Shown here: in pieces, positions 1 to 8,629 of the stretch
Numbering within the stretch: the first letter of the stretch is position 1
Layout of the letters: each line of letters opens with the position of its first letter
Source of the DNA: Chromohalobacter nigrandesensis
Lineage (GTDB): Bacteria; Pseudomonadota; Gammaproteobacteria; Pseudomonadales; Halomonadaceae
Length of the DNA: 64,000 bases
Direction of reading: 5' to 3'
Assembly: GCF_023061285.1 (NCBI RefSeq)
Contig: NZ_JAKGAM010000001.1
Coordinates: forward strand, 434,001 to 498,000
The notes under the pieces: generated by a model
Told to the model about the DNA's origin: nothing
Databases searched by the model: none
What the model saw: the letters and a program-made list of their open reading frames with translations, nothing else
Made by a program: the position numbers and the translations under genes

Positions 1-509
1 GCCTGCCAGACACGCGGCAGATAGACCACGTCCAGCGCGGCATAGCGTAGCTGTGCATCGGACAACGGACGCTGCAGCCAATCCGAGCGCGTTTCCTCCT
101 TGGGCAACGCGTCGCCGGTCCATTGCTCGACCAAGCGTTGATAGCCCAGCGATGCCTGGGTACTCAGCAGGCTTTGCGCCACCTGCGTATCGGCGATTGG
201 CGCGACGGCAATATTCGCCCAGCTCTCCAGCACTTCAAGATCTTCGCCGCTGGCATGCAGCAACTTGAGGGGGCCGTCGGCCCCCAGGAGCGCCTGCAGA
301 GCACTATCGGCCGCCACGACTTGCGGGTCGATCAGGAAGGCCTCATGGCCGCCGGCGTAGAGCTGCACCAGCGCCGCGATGGGAAAGAACGTCGACTCGC
401 GATGAAACTCGGTGTCCACCGCTAGCCAATCGGCGTCGGCCAGCGTCTCGCACGCCTCGGCCAGTGCGGTGGGCGTTTCCACCCAACGAATCTCGAAACT
501 CGGGGGCAT
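1..509 (-). CDS. rnd: Ribonuclease D, N-terminal part (3' end outside window)
   Basis: A DEDD-family 3'-5' exoribonuclease that trims tRNA precursors and other structured RNAs. Translating the minus strand from the ATG at 507-509 gives about 169 residues before the window ends. The exonuclease core is visible: DTEFHRE (motif I, D and E metal ligands), LLHASGEDLEVL (motif II region) and AALDVVYL (YxxxD-type region). Only the catalytic domain is present; the C-terminal HRDC domains would lie outside. It is the last visible member of the minus-strand dnaX-ybaB-recR-rnd run, starting about 30 bp after the recR stop. Identity is fairly certain from the motifs; full length cannot be judged. Confidence 0.88.
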   Translation of the reverse strand, partial: MPPSFEIRWVETPTALAEACETLADADWLAVDTEFHRESTFFPIAALVQLYAGGHEAFLIDPQVVAADSALQALLGADGPLKLLHASGEDLEVLESWANIAVAPIADTQVAQSLLSTQASLGYQRLVEQWTGDALPKEETRSDWLQRPLSDAQLRYAALDVVYLPRVWQ

Positions 510-537
510 CCCGTATCCTTGTTGACGATAATGAGGG

Positions 538-1149
538 TCAGCTCGACTCTTGCGCGAACGGCAAACGACCATTGAAGGCGCGACTCAGCGTGCCGCCGTC
601 GACGTATTCCAGCTCGCCACCCATGGGCACGCCGTAGGCCAGGCGCGACAGACGCACGCCGGTGCCACGCAGTTGCTCGGCGATATAGTGCGCAGTGGCC
701 TCGCCTTCCACGGTAGGATTGGTGGCCAGAATCAATTCCTCGATGGCGCCGTTTGCGAGCCGCTCATCGAGCTGATCGAGCCCGATATCTTCGGGGCCGA
801 TGCCATCCAGCGGCGACAAATGGCCGTGGAGCACGAAATAGTGGCCGCGATAGCCGCCGGCCTGCTCGATCGCCAGCATATCGGCCGGCGATTCGACCAC
901 ACACAACAGACCCTCATCGCGCCGCGCATCCTGGCAAATGGTGCATAACGGCGTCTCGGTCAGCGTACGGCAACGCTGACAATAGCCCACCTGCTCCAGG
1001 GCCTCGCCCAATGAGGCGACCAGACGGCGACCACCATCGCGGTCACGCTCCAGCAGATGCAGGGCCATGCGCTGCGCGGTCTTGGGGCCTACGCCCGGCA
1101 ACACCCGCAGCGTCTCCAGCAGTTGATCGACGAGGGGAGAAAACGCCAT
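538..1149 (-). CDS. recR: Recombination mediator protein RecR
   Basis: RecR acts with RecF and RecO to load RecA at single-strand gaps. The 203-aa product has the normal family length and architecture: an N-terminal helix-hairpin-helix ([13 protein letters not shown], about residues 17-30), a four-cysteine zinc site (CQRC...CTIC, about 57-72) and a Toprim domain beginning with [12 protein letters not shown]. The C-terminal [19 protein letters not shown] signature is also typical. It starts 3 bp after the ybaB stop, so the two are almost surely cotranscribed, as in most gammaproteobacteria. Confidence 0.97.
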   Translation of the reverse strand: MAFSPLVDQLLETLRVLPGVGPKTAQRMALHLLERDRDGGRRLVASLGEALEQVGYCQRCRTLTETPLCTICQDARRDEGLLCVVESPADMLAIEQAGGYRGHYFVLHGHLSPLDGIGPEDIGLDQLDERLANGAIEELILATNPTVEGEATAHYIAEQLRGTGVRLSRLAYGVPMGGELEYVDGGTLSRAFNGRLPFAQESS

Positions 1150-1152
1150 CGC

Positions 1153-1479
1153 TTAGAACGGCATCTTGAAGTCTGCCGGCAGGTTCATCCCGGCGGTAAC
1201 TTCTTCCATACGCTCCTTGGATGTCGTCTCGACCTTGCGCACCGCGTCGTTGACGGCGGCGGCCAGCAAGTCCTCGAGCAACTCCTTGTCTTCTTCCATC
1301 ACCGAGGGATCGATATTGACGTTACTCACGTCGTGACGACCGTTCATGGTGACCTTGATCATGCCGGCCCCGGCCTCGCCCGTGACTTCGGTCTCGGCGA
1401 TCTCCTCCTGGACCTTCTGCATCTTTTCCTGCATTTCCTGGGCCTGTTTCATCATGTTGCCCATTCCGCCCTTCATCAT
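1153..1479 (-). CDS. ybaB: YbaB/EbfC family nucleoid-associated protein
   Basis: A 108-aa DNA-binding protein of the YbaB/EbfC family, conserved between dnaX and recR. The N-terminal half is a Met/Gln/Glu-rich helix ([17 protein letters not shown]), followed by the conserved core [19 protein letters not shown] and a second acidic helix. A TGAGGA ribosome-binding site precedes the ATG at 1479. The family forms dimers that bind and bend DNA. The exact role is unresolved in most species, but gene order and length make the assignment secure. Confidence 0.95.
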   Translation of the reverse strand: MMKGGMGNMMKQAQEMQEKMQKVQEEIAETEVTGEAGAGMIKVTMNGRHDVSNVNIDPSVMEEDKELLEDLLAAAVNDAVRKVETTSKERMEEVTAGMNLPADFKMPF

Positions 1480-1524
1480 GGTCGTATCCTCAAGGAGTTC
1501 TAAAAAGTCAGAGCCGCCGACGAC

Positions 1525-3600
1525 TTACGCGTCGGAAGCGGCGCCATCGGTCGGCGTCACGCTGCGTTCCAGCAAGTGGGCGCCGAAATCGTGTTCCAGC
1601 ATCTGAATATGCGGGTCGCGGCGCAACGCTTCAACCGCTTGGGCATGACGCTCCCGCGCCTGCCGCTCGCTTTGCGAACGCGGGGTATCCAGGTTCTCGG
1701 GCAAGGCCGCGACCGTGACATTCAGGCGACGCTCAACGCCCTGATCGGCCAGGGCCTTGGCGAGACGTTCGACGTGCACATCGGCCAGCATCGCCTCCTG
1801 CGAAGGATCCAGCCGCAGCGTTAACGTTTCGCCGTCGTCATGTTCGATGATGCAATGCGCCGCCAGGTTACGCGTCAGCCCGCCCAGCGTCAGCGATTCG
1901 AAAACCGCCAGCCAGCGCGCGTGGTCGAAAGCGCCCGTGTCGTGCGTGGCAGCGACGGGGGCCGGCGTCGTGGGCTCGGGATCAGGCTCATCCACCTCAG
2001 CGGCAGCATCCATCGCCGGGGATTCTGGCACGGCGGCGGGGGGCTCGGAGGCGGCTGGTGCCGGGGCGTCATCGAGCGCCCAGGGCGGCGCATCGTCCAC
2101 GTCAGCAACGCCAGCGGCGTCCGCCTGACGTTGCGCTTCGTCTTCGAGCGCGGCATCGACAGCGTCATCAGGTGCGTCGGCCATGGGAGGCGGCGCCTCC
2201 TCTACCACCGGAGGTGCCTCGACTTCAGACACCTCGGTCTCAGGCAACTCGGCTTCGGGCGGCTGGGTTTGGAGCGGCTCGCGCGGCACGTCTTCACTGC
2301 CAACCTCTGCTGCGGGCGCTTCGTTTGCAGGACGCGATGGCTCGCTAGGTGCAGGCGCGACGGCAGACGCTGGCGGGGTTGGCGCCGGCGCGATAGAAGA
2401 CGGCGGCTCGCTAGGCGCAGACTCAGCAGCCGGAGCGCTCGATGTCGCGGCGCCTGGCGCCTCATTCTCGGCCGAGCCGCGAATCGGCAATGGTGTCTGC
2501 GGCGGCTTGGGTACGCCTTGCGGCCGAAACGCGAGCATGCGCAGCAGCGTCATCTCCAGCGCAGTACGCGGATCCGGGGCGCTTTCCATATCGCCGCGGC
2601 CTTGCAGCGCAATCTGATAATAGAGCTGTACGTCCTCGGCGGTAAAACGCGCGGCCAGCGGAAGTAGCGTGTCGCGGTCACCGTGACCGTTATCCAGCGC
2701 ATCCGGCACCATCTGGGCGATGGTCAGGCGGTGGAAGACACCGGCCAGGTCGTCGAGGATGGCGCCGAAGTCGGGCCCCTGTTCGGCCAGGCTGGCGACT
2801 TCCTGCAACACCCGCGCGGCATCGACCTCGGCCAGCGCCTCGGCCAATGCCAGCAGGTGACGATGATCGAGCGTGCCCAGCATCGCGGCGACATCCGCGT
2901 GGCGCACCTCGCCCTGCCCGAAGGCAATGGCCTGGTCGGTCAGACTCAAGGCATCGCGCATCGAGCCCTCGGCCGCCTTGCCGAGCAACCATAGCGCCTG
3001 TTCGTCAAAAGCCACCGATTCGGCCTCAAGAATATGCGTCAAATGCCTGACCACATACTCCGGCGACATGTTCTTGAGCGTGAACTGCAGGCAGCGCGAG
3101 AGCACCGTGACCGGGAGCTTCTGCGGATCGGTGGTTGCCAGCAGGAACTTGACGTGGGGGGGCGGCTCCTCGAGCGTCTTGAGCAGCGCATTGAAACTGT
3201 GCGTGGACAGCATGTGCACCTCGTCGATGAGGTACACCTTGTAACGCCCCTGGGTCGGCGCGTACTGCACATTGTCGAGCAGCTCGCGGGTATCTTCGAC
3301 CTTGGTTCGCGAGGCGGCGTCGACTTCGATCAAGTCGACGAAGCGGCCTTCGTCGATCTCGCAGCAAGTCTCGCATTCACCGCACGGTACCGATGTCACG
3401 CCCTGCCGGCAGTTCAAGCACTTGGCGAGAATCCGCGCCAGCGTCGTCTTGCCGACCCCGCGCGTGCCGGTAAACAGATAGGCATGATGCAGGCGCCCCT
3501 GGTCGAGCGCGTTGACCAGCGCACGCGAGACATGCTCCTGACCAACCAGTTCGTGAAACGTACGGGGGCGCCATTTGCGGGCCAGAACCTGGTAACTCAT
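1525..3600 (-). CDS. dnaX: DNA polymerase III subunits tau/gamma
   Basis: Clamp-loader ATPase of the replicative DNA polymerase III holoenzyme. The 691-aa product shows Walker A GTRGVGKTT (about residues 45-53), a cysteine cluster at about 64-80 (zinc site), Walker B DEVHML and the sensor/arginine-finger region LEEPP...LSRCLQF. From about residue 375 to 540 there is a long Pro/Ala/Glu-rich linker, then the C-terminal tau domain, which contacts helicase and polymerase alpha. I found no A-AAA-AAG-type slippery heptamer, so there is no sequence support here for the E. coli-style frameshift that makes gamma. It heads the dnaX-ybaB-recR operon. Confidence 0.96.
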   Translation of the reverse strand: MSYQVLARKWRPRTFHELVGQEHVSRALVNALDQGRLHHAYLFTGTRGVGKTTLARILAKCLNCRQGVTSVPCGECETCCEIDEGRFVDLIEVDAASRTKVEDTRELLDNVQYAPTQGRYKVYLIDEVHMLSTHSFNALLKTLEEPPPHVKFLLATTDPQKLPVTVLSRCLQFTLKNMSPEYVVRHLTHILEAESVAFDEQALWLLGKAAEGSMRDALSLTDQAIAFGQGEVRHADVAAMLGTLDHRHLLALAEALAEVDAARVLQEVASLAEQGPDFGAILDDLAGVFHRLTIAQMVPDALDNGHGDRDTLLPLAARFTAEDVQLYYQIALQGRGDMESAPDPRTALEMTLLRMLAFRPQGVPKPPQTPLPIRGSAENEAPGAATSSAPAAESAPSEPPSSIAPAPTPPASAVAPAPSEPSRPANEAPAAEVGSEDVPREPLQTQPPEAELPETEVSEVEAPPVVEEAPPPMADAPDDAVDAALEDEAQRQADAAGVADVDDAPPWALDDAPAPAASEPPAAVPESPAMDAAAEVDEPDPEPTTPAPVAATHDTGAFDHARWLAVFESLTLGGLTRNLAAHCIIEHDDGETLTLRLDPSQEAMLADVHVERLAKALADQGVERRLNVTVAALPENLDTPRSQSERQARERHAQAVEALRRDPHIQMLEHDFGAHLLERSVTPTDGAASDA

Positions 3601-3767
3601 ACCGTCGGGATGTCCTTGCAGATCGGGCCGATTCCCACCTGGCAGTACCGAGCACTCGACACAGCGGGGAAGATCGTTAAAGCATCTATTCTAGCGGGTA
3701 GCAGGAACTTCGACGAGGGGCGAGTCGACATCGAGGCCGAACAGGCAATACGGGGGGACGAAATGGA

Positions 3768-3877
3768 GGCGGCCCCATCAGCCACATCCCGGCACACGCA
3801 GCCACCACTACCGTTGCTCCCTTCCGGGCCTGGCGGGGTTCGCGGTTTAGCGTTGCGGGAGGACCGACAGGGCCACC
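3768..3877 (-). ncRNA. ffs: Signal recognition particle 4.5S RNA
   Basis: The minus strand carries the conserved bacterial 4.5S RNA features: CCTCCCGCAACGCTA near the 5' half, the apical domain with AGGCCCGGAAGGGAGCA (the GGAA tetraloop and Ffh-binding symmetric and asymmetric loops), and TGTGCCGGGATG in the 3' half. The ends (GGTGGCCC / GGGGCCGCC) pair to close a long hairpin of about 110 nt. It is the RNA scaffold for Ffh in co-translational membrane targeting. Ends are estimated from pairing. It lies about 170 bp upstream of dnaX on the same strand, a common arrangement. Confidence 0.93.
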
Positions 3878-4203
3878 ATAGCAACATCGGTTGACGAGAA
3901 TCATTCACTTGTCGCCACCGAGCCGTTCGAATATGAGAAAACGCTATGCGCTTTCAATGACTTGCCTCGAACGCCGCTGCACTATAACAGCGTGCCCGCT
4001 GGTCGGCAAGGCATCAAACAATCCAACGCCCACTATGCATTATAGGCTAGGCGGGAAGGGCCTTGCCCTTCCCTGCCCCGCGTTCAGGGAGAACGCCCAT
4101 GCTCCCGATAAGGGAGATTGGATCAACCTCAACGACACTCGCCCCCACCGGCACACCGGCGGGGGCGAGACATACGCAGCATACTTGTCAGACGTCGGTC
4201 ACA
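3878..4203. other. Intergenic gap with two GC-rich hairpins
   Basis: About 325 bp without a convincing gene between 4.5S RNA and tctA. It holds a perfect 9-bp inverted repeat at 4053-4073 (GGGAAGGGC / GCCCTTCCC) and the longer hairpin at 4138-4169 listed separately. The ffs promoter must also lie here, but I could not place it with confidence. Confidence 0.6.
4138..4169 (-). terminator. Putative terminator hairpin downstream of tctA
   Basis: A 14-bp stem with one mismatch (CTCGCCCCCACCGG / CCGGCGGGGGCGAG) and a 4-nt loop, 35 bp past the tctA stop. There is no U-run on the minus strand, so it may be a weak terminator or a 3'-protecting stem. Confidence 0.5.
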
Positions 4204-5718
4204 TTAACCGACTTTCTCCTGAGCAGCTTTCATGCGGCGCCGCAGAATCGGCCCCACGACCACGGGGAGTACCAGCCCAATGATCGCCAGCGCCCACAGC
4301 GTGATCGACAATCCGCTGCTCCACAGCACGCTCCAGTCGCCGTTGGAGGTTGTCAGCGCATGGCCGAGGTTCTTTTCCATTTCTGGCCCCAGAAGCAAGC
4401 CCAGGATGATGGGTACCAACGGAATTTCCAGTTTGCGCAGGATGTAGCCCGCCGCGCCGAAGGCCACCATGAAATACAGATCGAAGGCGGAGTTGCTGAT
4501 CGAATAGATGCCCACGAATGCGACCATCGTCACGATGGGCAGCAGGTATTTAGGAGGCACCGAGAGCAGCTTGACGAACATCCCTACCAGGGGAATGTTG
4601 AGCAACAACAGCAGGAAGTTACCCACCAACAAGGCGGCGATGACCCCCCAGACGATATCCGCATTCTGGGTGAACATCATCGGCCCGGGGGTAATATTCA
4701 TCGAAATCAGCAGCGCCAACAGCACCGCCGTCGTGCCGCTTCCCGGCACGCCGAGCGTGAGCATGGGCACCAAGGCACCGGAGGAGGCCCCGTTGTTACC
4801 CGCCTCGGGCGCCGCGACACCGCGTGGATCGCCCTCGCCGAAGCGTCCTTTGCTGCCCAGGATCTTCTTCTCGAGGGTATAGCCGATGAAACTTCCCAGC
4901 GAGGCACCGGCCCCCGGCAGCACACCGGAGATGAAGCCCAGCACCCCGCCGCGCAACGTAGTGGGGAAGATGGAGCCGATCTCTTTCCAGGACAGCTTGA
5001 GCTTGTTGACCTTCATCGGCCCCTTGCCGCCACCGGCACGGCTTTCGATGAAGAACAGCAGCTCGGAAATCGCGAACAAGCCGACGATGGCAATGATGAA
5101 ATCGACGCCCTCATAGAGTTCCAGCACACCGAAGGTATAGCGCTGGGTGCCGGTGTTGTCGATGCCCACCGTGGCAATCATCAACCCGATGGCAGCGGCA
5201 AGAATCGTCTTGACCGGGTTCTTGCCGGTAATCCCACCCAGAGTGGCGAACGCCAATACGAACAACGCGAAATACTCTGCGGGCCCAAACGTCAACGCAA
5301 ACTTGGCCAGCAACGGCGCCAGCAAGATAAGGCCGATCGTGGCGATCAAGCTCCCCATGAAGGAGGCAATCGCCGAGATCGCCAACGCCTCGGCGGCCTT
5401 GCCCTTCTGGGCCATCGGGTAACCGTCGAGACAGGTCATCATCGCCGGCTCATCGCCAGGAATATTGAGCAGTATCGACGAGATACGCCCGCCATACATG
5501 GCCCCGGCATAGACGGAGGTCAGCATGATCAGTGCGGTTTCCGGTGGCAGGCCCAGCGTGAAAGCCAGCGGAATCAGAATCGCCACGCCATTGGCTGGTC
5601 CCAGCCCCGGCAAAGCCCCGATCAAGGTACCCAGAAAGGCCCCGATCAAGGCGAACATCAGGTTGTGCGGCGCCAGGGCGACGCCAAACCCATCAATCAG
5701 ATAGCCCAGGGTTTCCAT
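4204..5718 (-). CDS. tctA: Tripartite tricarboxylate transporter, large permease TctA
   Basis: Large membrane subunit of a TctCBA transporter, which imports carboxylates such as citrate or tricarballylate using a periplasmic binding protein and a cation gradient. The 504-aa protein is very hydrophobic with about 12 membrane segments. It has the family's internal repeat signatures GALPGLGPANGVAIL (residues about 38-52), ISSILLNIPGDEPA and a second LPGAGASLGSFIGY. It is the last gene of the operon and its ATG overlaps the tctB stop by 1 nt (TGATG). The substrate cannot be read from sequence. Confidence 0.95.
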   Translation of the reverse strand: METLGYLIDGFGVALAPHNLMFALIGAFLGTLIGALPGLGPANGVAILIPLAFTLGLPPETALIMLTSVYAGAMYGGRISSILLNIPGDEPAMMTCLDGYPMAQKGKAAEALAISAIASFMGSLIATIGLILLAPLLAKFALTFGPAEYFALFVLAFATLGGITGKNPVKTILAAAIGLMIATVGIDNTGTQRYTFGVLELYEGVDFIIAIVGLFAISELLFFIESRAGGGKGPMKVNKLKLSWKEIGSIFPTTLRGGVLGFISGVLPGAGASLGSFIGYTLEKKILGSKGRFGEGDPRGVAAPEAGNNGASSGALVPMLTLGVPGSGTTAVLLALLISMNITPGPMMFTQNADIVWGVIAALLVGNFLLLLLNIPLVGMFVKLLSVPPKYLLPIVTMVAFVGIYSISNSAFDLYFMVAFGAAGYILRKLEIPLVPIILGLLLGPEMEKNLGHALTTSNGDWSVLWSSGLSITLWALAIIGLVLPVVVGPILRRRMKAAQEKVG

Positions 5719-6170
5719 CAGCTTCCCTCCAGTACACTCAACACGCCCAGCGGCAGGGACAAATCAAGGCCGATCGTGAACAGAAAATAGACCACGATGC
5801 CCGCGATCAGACCCGTGACGTAAGCGCGAATGGGCGCCGCTCCCATACGCCAGCACAGGGTGCCGACAGCCAGGGTCGTGCTGATGATGAAGCCCAGGGG
5901 CTGAAGCAACAGTACATAGGCGATCAACACCACCACGGCGATCAGCAGCTCCAGCCCCGTGCGCATCGGTGGCCATTTTGATCCCGGATCGGGTTTGACG
6001 ATCAGATACAGACTACTTAGCGCCAGCACCACGGCCAGCAAGGTGGGAAATGTTTCGGGCCCGATGGCCTCGCTCCCCCCGAATGGTTCGGGAAACTGTG
6101 CGGCACCCCAGCCGTACGCGACGGCCAGGACGAGCATCAGTAGACCGAAGATGCGGTCATTGCATTTCAT
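5718..6170 (-). CDS. tctB: Tripartite tricarboxylate transporter, small permease TctB
   Basis: 150-aa small membrane subunit of the TctCBA system, with four predicted transmembrane helices (about residues 8-24, 35-55, 75-110 and 120-145). TctB proteins are poorly conserved, so the call rests on length, hydrophobic profile and its place between tctC and tctA. Its ATG overlaps the tctC stop by 4 bp (ATGA), and its own stop overlaps tctA, which implies translational coupling. Confidence 0.9.
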   Translation of the reverse strand: MKCNDRIFGLLMLVLAVAYGWGAAQFPEPFGGSEAIGPETFPTLLAVVLALSSLYLIVKPDPGSKWPPMRTGLELLIAVVVLIAYVLLLQPLGFIISTTLAVGTLCWRMGAAPIRAYVTGLIAGIVVYFLFTIGLDLSLPLGVLSVLEGS

Positions 6171-7153
6171 TTAACTAACCCGATTTCCTTGGAGAGTTCC
6201 TGGATATCCTGGATCTGCTGTTTCACGAATTCATTGAACTCATCATCACTCTTGTGGAACGGCATCAGCCCGTTCTTTTTCATGAGCTCCTTCCATTCGT
6301 CGCTGGCGTAGACGGTATTCATCGCGTCGACCCAGTACTCACGGGCGTCATCGGAAATATCCGCCGGCATGTAGAAACCACGCCAGTTGGGGCCCAGCGC
6401 ATCGATACCCTGCTCACGCGCGGTAGGAATGTCGCTGAACTCGCCGGGCAGGCGCTCTTCCGAGAGCACGGCGAGGATGCGCAGATCGCCGGATTCCATG
6501 AAGCCCTTGGCCTCGGTAATGTCGCCGGTAAAGGCGTCCACGTGGCCGCCGACCACCTGCGTCAGTGCCTCACCTCCATTGTTGTACGAGAGGTAGGGAA
6601 TCTTCGGCAGCTTGCCGACATCCGCCGCTTTCGCCGCGATCAATACCTTGAGATGGTCCCAGCCACCCTTGGCGCTGCCGCCCGCAAACTTAACCGCACG
6701 CGGATCGTCCTTGAGGGCGTCCATCAGGTCATTGAGGTTCTCATACTCGGAATCCTTGCTTACCGCGATGACGCCATAATCGGCACCCAACGCGCCGATC
6801 CAGTTGACCATGTCGGCGTCCAGGCCCTGGAACTGCCCCTGCGCCAGACGCGTGGTGGTCGCCGTGGAGGCGGCAACCAGCAGTTGCTCGTCCCCGGCAC
6901 GCTTGCTCACGGTGTGCGCATAGGCAACCCCACCGCCGGCGCCGGCCATGTTGATGGTCTGCACACTGCGCGGCACGAGGTCGAGATCCTCGAGGACATT
7001 GCCAATGCTACGGCAAGTGAAGTCCCAACCGCCGCCCGGATCGGAGGGTGCGATGCACTCGACCTTGCCGGACGGTTCGAAGGCCATGGCCGAACTGGCA
7101 CCCAGTGTCAGCGCGGCGGCCATGATGATTTTGAGCGGCGTCTTGAAAGCCAT
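6167..7153 (-). CDS. tctC: Tripartite tricarboxylate transporter, periplasmic binding protein TctC
   Basis: Extracytoplasmic solute receptor of the TctCBA system. I chose the ATG at 7153 (328 aa) over an upstream in-frame start at 7267 because it follows a good AAGGGGG site and begins directly with a signal peptide (positively charged MAFKTPLK, hydrophobic stretch, AMA-F cleavage at about residue 23). The mature protein shows the Bug/TctC hallmarks: APSDPGGGWDFTCR near the N-terminus, AGAGGGVAYAHTV, and FAGGSAKGGWDHLKVL. First gene of tctCBA, divergent from an IclR-type regulator. Confidence 0.94.
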   Translation of the reverse strand: MAFKTPLKIIMAAALTLGASSAMAFEPSGKVECIAPSDPGGGWDFTCRSIGNVLEDLDLVPRSVQTINMAGAGGGVAYAHTVSKRAGDEQLLVAASTATTTRLAQGQFQGLDADMVNWIGALGADYGVIAVSKDSEYENLNDLMDALKDDPRAVKFAGGSAKGGWDHLKVLIAAKAADVGKLPKIPYLSYNNGGEALTQVVGGHVDAFTGDITEAKGFMESGDLRILAVLSEERLPGEFSDIPTAREQGIDALGPNWRGFYMPADISDDAREYWVDAMNTVYASDEWKELMKKNGLMPFHKSDDEFNEFVKQQIQDIQELSKEIGLVK

Positions 7154-7209
7154 TGTTGTTATCCCCCTTGAGCGAGAATTGAAATGGGTTGCAGGCAACC
7201 TGACACTTA

Positions 7210-7227
7210 CCTTACAGTTCTGTAAGG
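7210..7227. promoter_or_regulatory. 18-bp perfect palindrome, candidate operator between tctC and the IclR gene
   Basis: CCTTACAG-TT-CTGTAAGG, two perfect 8-bp arms, 57 bp upstream of tctC and 125 bp upstream of the divergent regulator. Size and place suit an IclR-family operator; binding is inference. A smaller inverted repeat (CGAGCG-TCAA-CGCTCG) lies at 7271-7286. Confidence 0.5.
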
Positions 7228-7352
7228 CAGAACAACGTTCCCTTGAGCGGAAAACTAGGCCTGTCATAAGCGAGCGTCAACGCTCGTGCCGCCGTTCAAG
7301 ACTAAAGTTGAATACTGCCATTGCGGCACGCAAACACCCTGGGAGACCCGCC

Positions 7353-7943
7353 ATGGCGCAAGACCGGGTAGAGGCTGTCGAACGTGCGCTATCCGTCATG
7401 GAAGCCTTCGACACGCAGCATGAAAGCCTGACCTTGGCCGAGTTGGCCGAGGTAACCACACTCTATAAAAGCACGCTGTTACGCTTGCTCGGCTCGTTGG
7501 AGCGTTACGATTACGTGCAGCGCGATGCACGCGGACGCTATCGCCTGGGGGCCACGCCGGCGCGCTTGGCCAGACGGCACGCACCTACGCGGCAATTGGC
7601 CAGCCTGGTCATGCCGGTTCTCGAACGTTTATGCCGCGACACGGGAGAAACCGCCGCGCTACTGTCATGCGAGGAAGATCAGATGGAATGCTGCTTGAGC
7701 GCCTTGCCGGACACCGACCTGCGCCATACGCTACGCCCCGGCTACCGCTGGCAGATGCAGGACGACGATCCCTCTTTGGCCTTGCCCGGCGGGACGATGA
7801 CCTGCCAGGCCATCCCTGACACCGCCTACTGGCTGAGCCTTTCCGGCCCCAAGGGGCGTTTGCCCGCCCGCGAAGCGCGACGCGCCCTGCAAGAGGCCGC
7901 GACAGTACTAAGCCACCGCGCATTGCAGGACTATCCGTCATGA
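7353..7943 (+). CDS. IclR-type transcriptional regulator with a short effector domain
   Basis: From the ATG at 7353 (GGGAG site 8 bp upstream) this encodes 196 aa. Residues 1-65 form the IclR winged helix (VERALSVMEAFDTQHESLTL, then LAEVTTLYKSTLLRLLGSLE, then YVQRDARGRYRLG). The effector-binding part (about 75-196) is only about 120 aa, against about 175 in typical IclR proteins, so the ligand pocket is shortened. Divergence from tctCBA, with a palindrome between them, suggests it controls that transporter. The stop overlaps the response-regulator start (ATGA), so it also heads a plus-strand operon. Confidence 0.85.
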   Translation: MAQDRVEAVERALSVMEAFDTQHESLTLAELAEVTTLYKSTLLRLLGSLERYDYVQRDARGRYRLGATPARLARRHAPTRQLASLVMPVLERLCRDTGETAALLSCEEDQMECCLSALPDTDLRHTLRPGYRWQMQDDDPSLALPGGTMTCQAIPDTAYWLSLSGPKGRLPAREARRALQEAATVLSHRALQDYPS

Positions 7944-8629
7944 CACCCGAGACCACCGCTCCCCTATTGCTGGTCGAGGACGATACCCTGCTGGCCAGTA
8001 CGCTGTACGACGTCCTGAGCCTGGCCGGCTACCGAGTCGATGCCCTCGAGGACGGCGACGCCGCCTTCACCCGCCTGGCCTCCCCCGAGCATGGCTATGT
8101 ATTGGTACTGCTCGATCTCAACCTGCCGGGCCGCGGCGGCCTCGAGATACTCGATGCCATGCGGCGCCATGATCGCGACACGCCGGTATTGATCCTGACC
8201 GCACGCGGCGCCATCGAGGATCGCGTCAAGGGGCTCGATCTGGGCGCCGACGACTACCTGGCCAAGCCTTTCGCCCTGGACGAACTGGAAGCCCGGGTCC
8301 GCGCCCTCTTGCGCCGGCGACAACACGACGACGGCACGCAATTGCATGTCGGGGCACTGAATTTCGATACCTTGACCCAGCGTTTTACCCTCGATGACGC
8401 CACGCTCGAGCTGCCACCCCGCGAGCAACGCCTGCTCGCTTATTTGATGCGCCATGCCGGGGAACCGGTGGACAAAGCCCGCCTACTCGAGCATGTCTTC
8501 GCCGAGGAAACGCTCGGCGACAACGCCATCGAGGTCTATATCCATCGCCTGCGGCGACGTCTTGACGGCTCGGCACTGACACTGCGCACCGTGAGGGGGC
8601 TGGGTTACCTGCTGGAGAGCGAGGCGTGA
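7940..8629 (+). CDS. OmpR/TctD-family response regulator
   Basis: 229-aa two-component response regulator. The receiver domain spans residues 8-122 with acidic pocket E13/D14/D15, phosphoacceptor D59 (LLDLNLPG) and the conserved Lys in DDYLAKPF. The C-terminal winged-helix DNA-binding domain (about 135-228) ends in the usual VYIHRLRRRLDG...IRTVRGLGYLL pattern. It sits in a four-gene overlapping run: IclR regulator, this protein, sensor kinase and periplasmic binding protein. TctD/TctE pairs commonly control tct operons, so control of tctCBA is likely but inferred. Confidence 0.93.
   Translation: MTPETTAPLLLVEDDTLLASTLYDVLSLAGYRVDALEDGDAAFTRLASPEHGYVLVLLDLNLPGRGGLEILDAMRRHDRDTPVLILTARGAIEDRVKGLDLGADDYLAKPFALDELEARVRALLRRRQHDDGTQLHVGALNFDTLTQRFTLDDATLELPPREQRLLAYLMRHAGEPVDKARLLEHVFAEETLGDNAIEVYIHRLRRRLDGSALTLRTVRGLGYLLESEA

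Noticed and set aside
1840-2667. 275-codon plus-strand ORF
   Set aside because: Antisense of the low-complexity dnaX linker; composition (Arg/Gly-rich) is the mirror of a Pro/Ala/Glu-rich region.
1525-3600. Programmed -1 frameshift for the gamma form of DnaX
   Set aside because: No A-AAA-AAG-like slippery heptamer with a downstream stop was found on the coding strand.
6948-7352. N-terminal extension of the IclR-like regulator
   Set aside because: It overlaps tctC on the other strand and has no likeness to IclR proteins; the helix-turn-helix begins right after ATG 7353.
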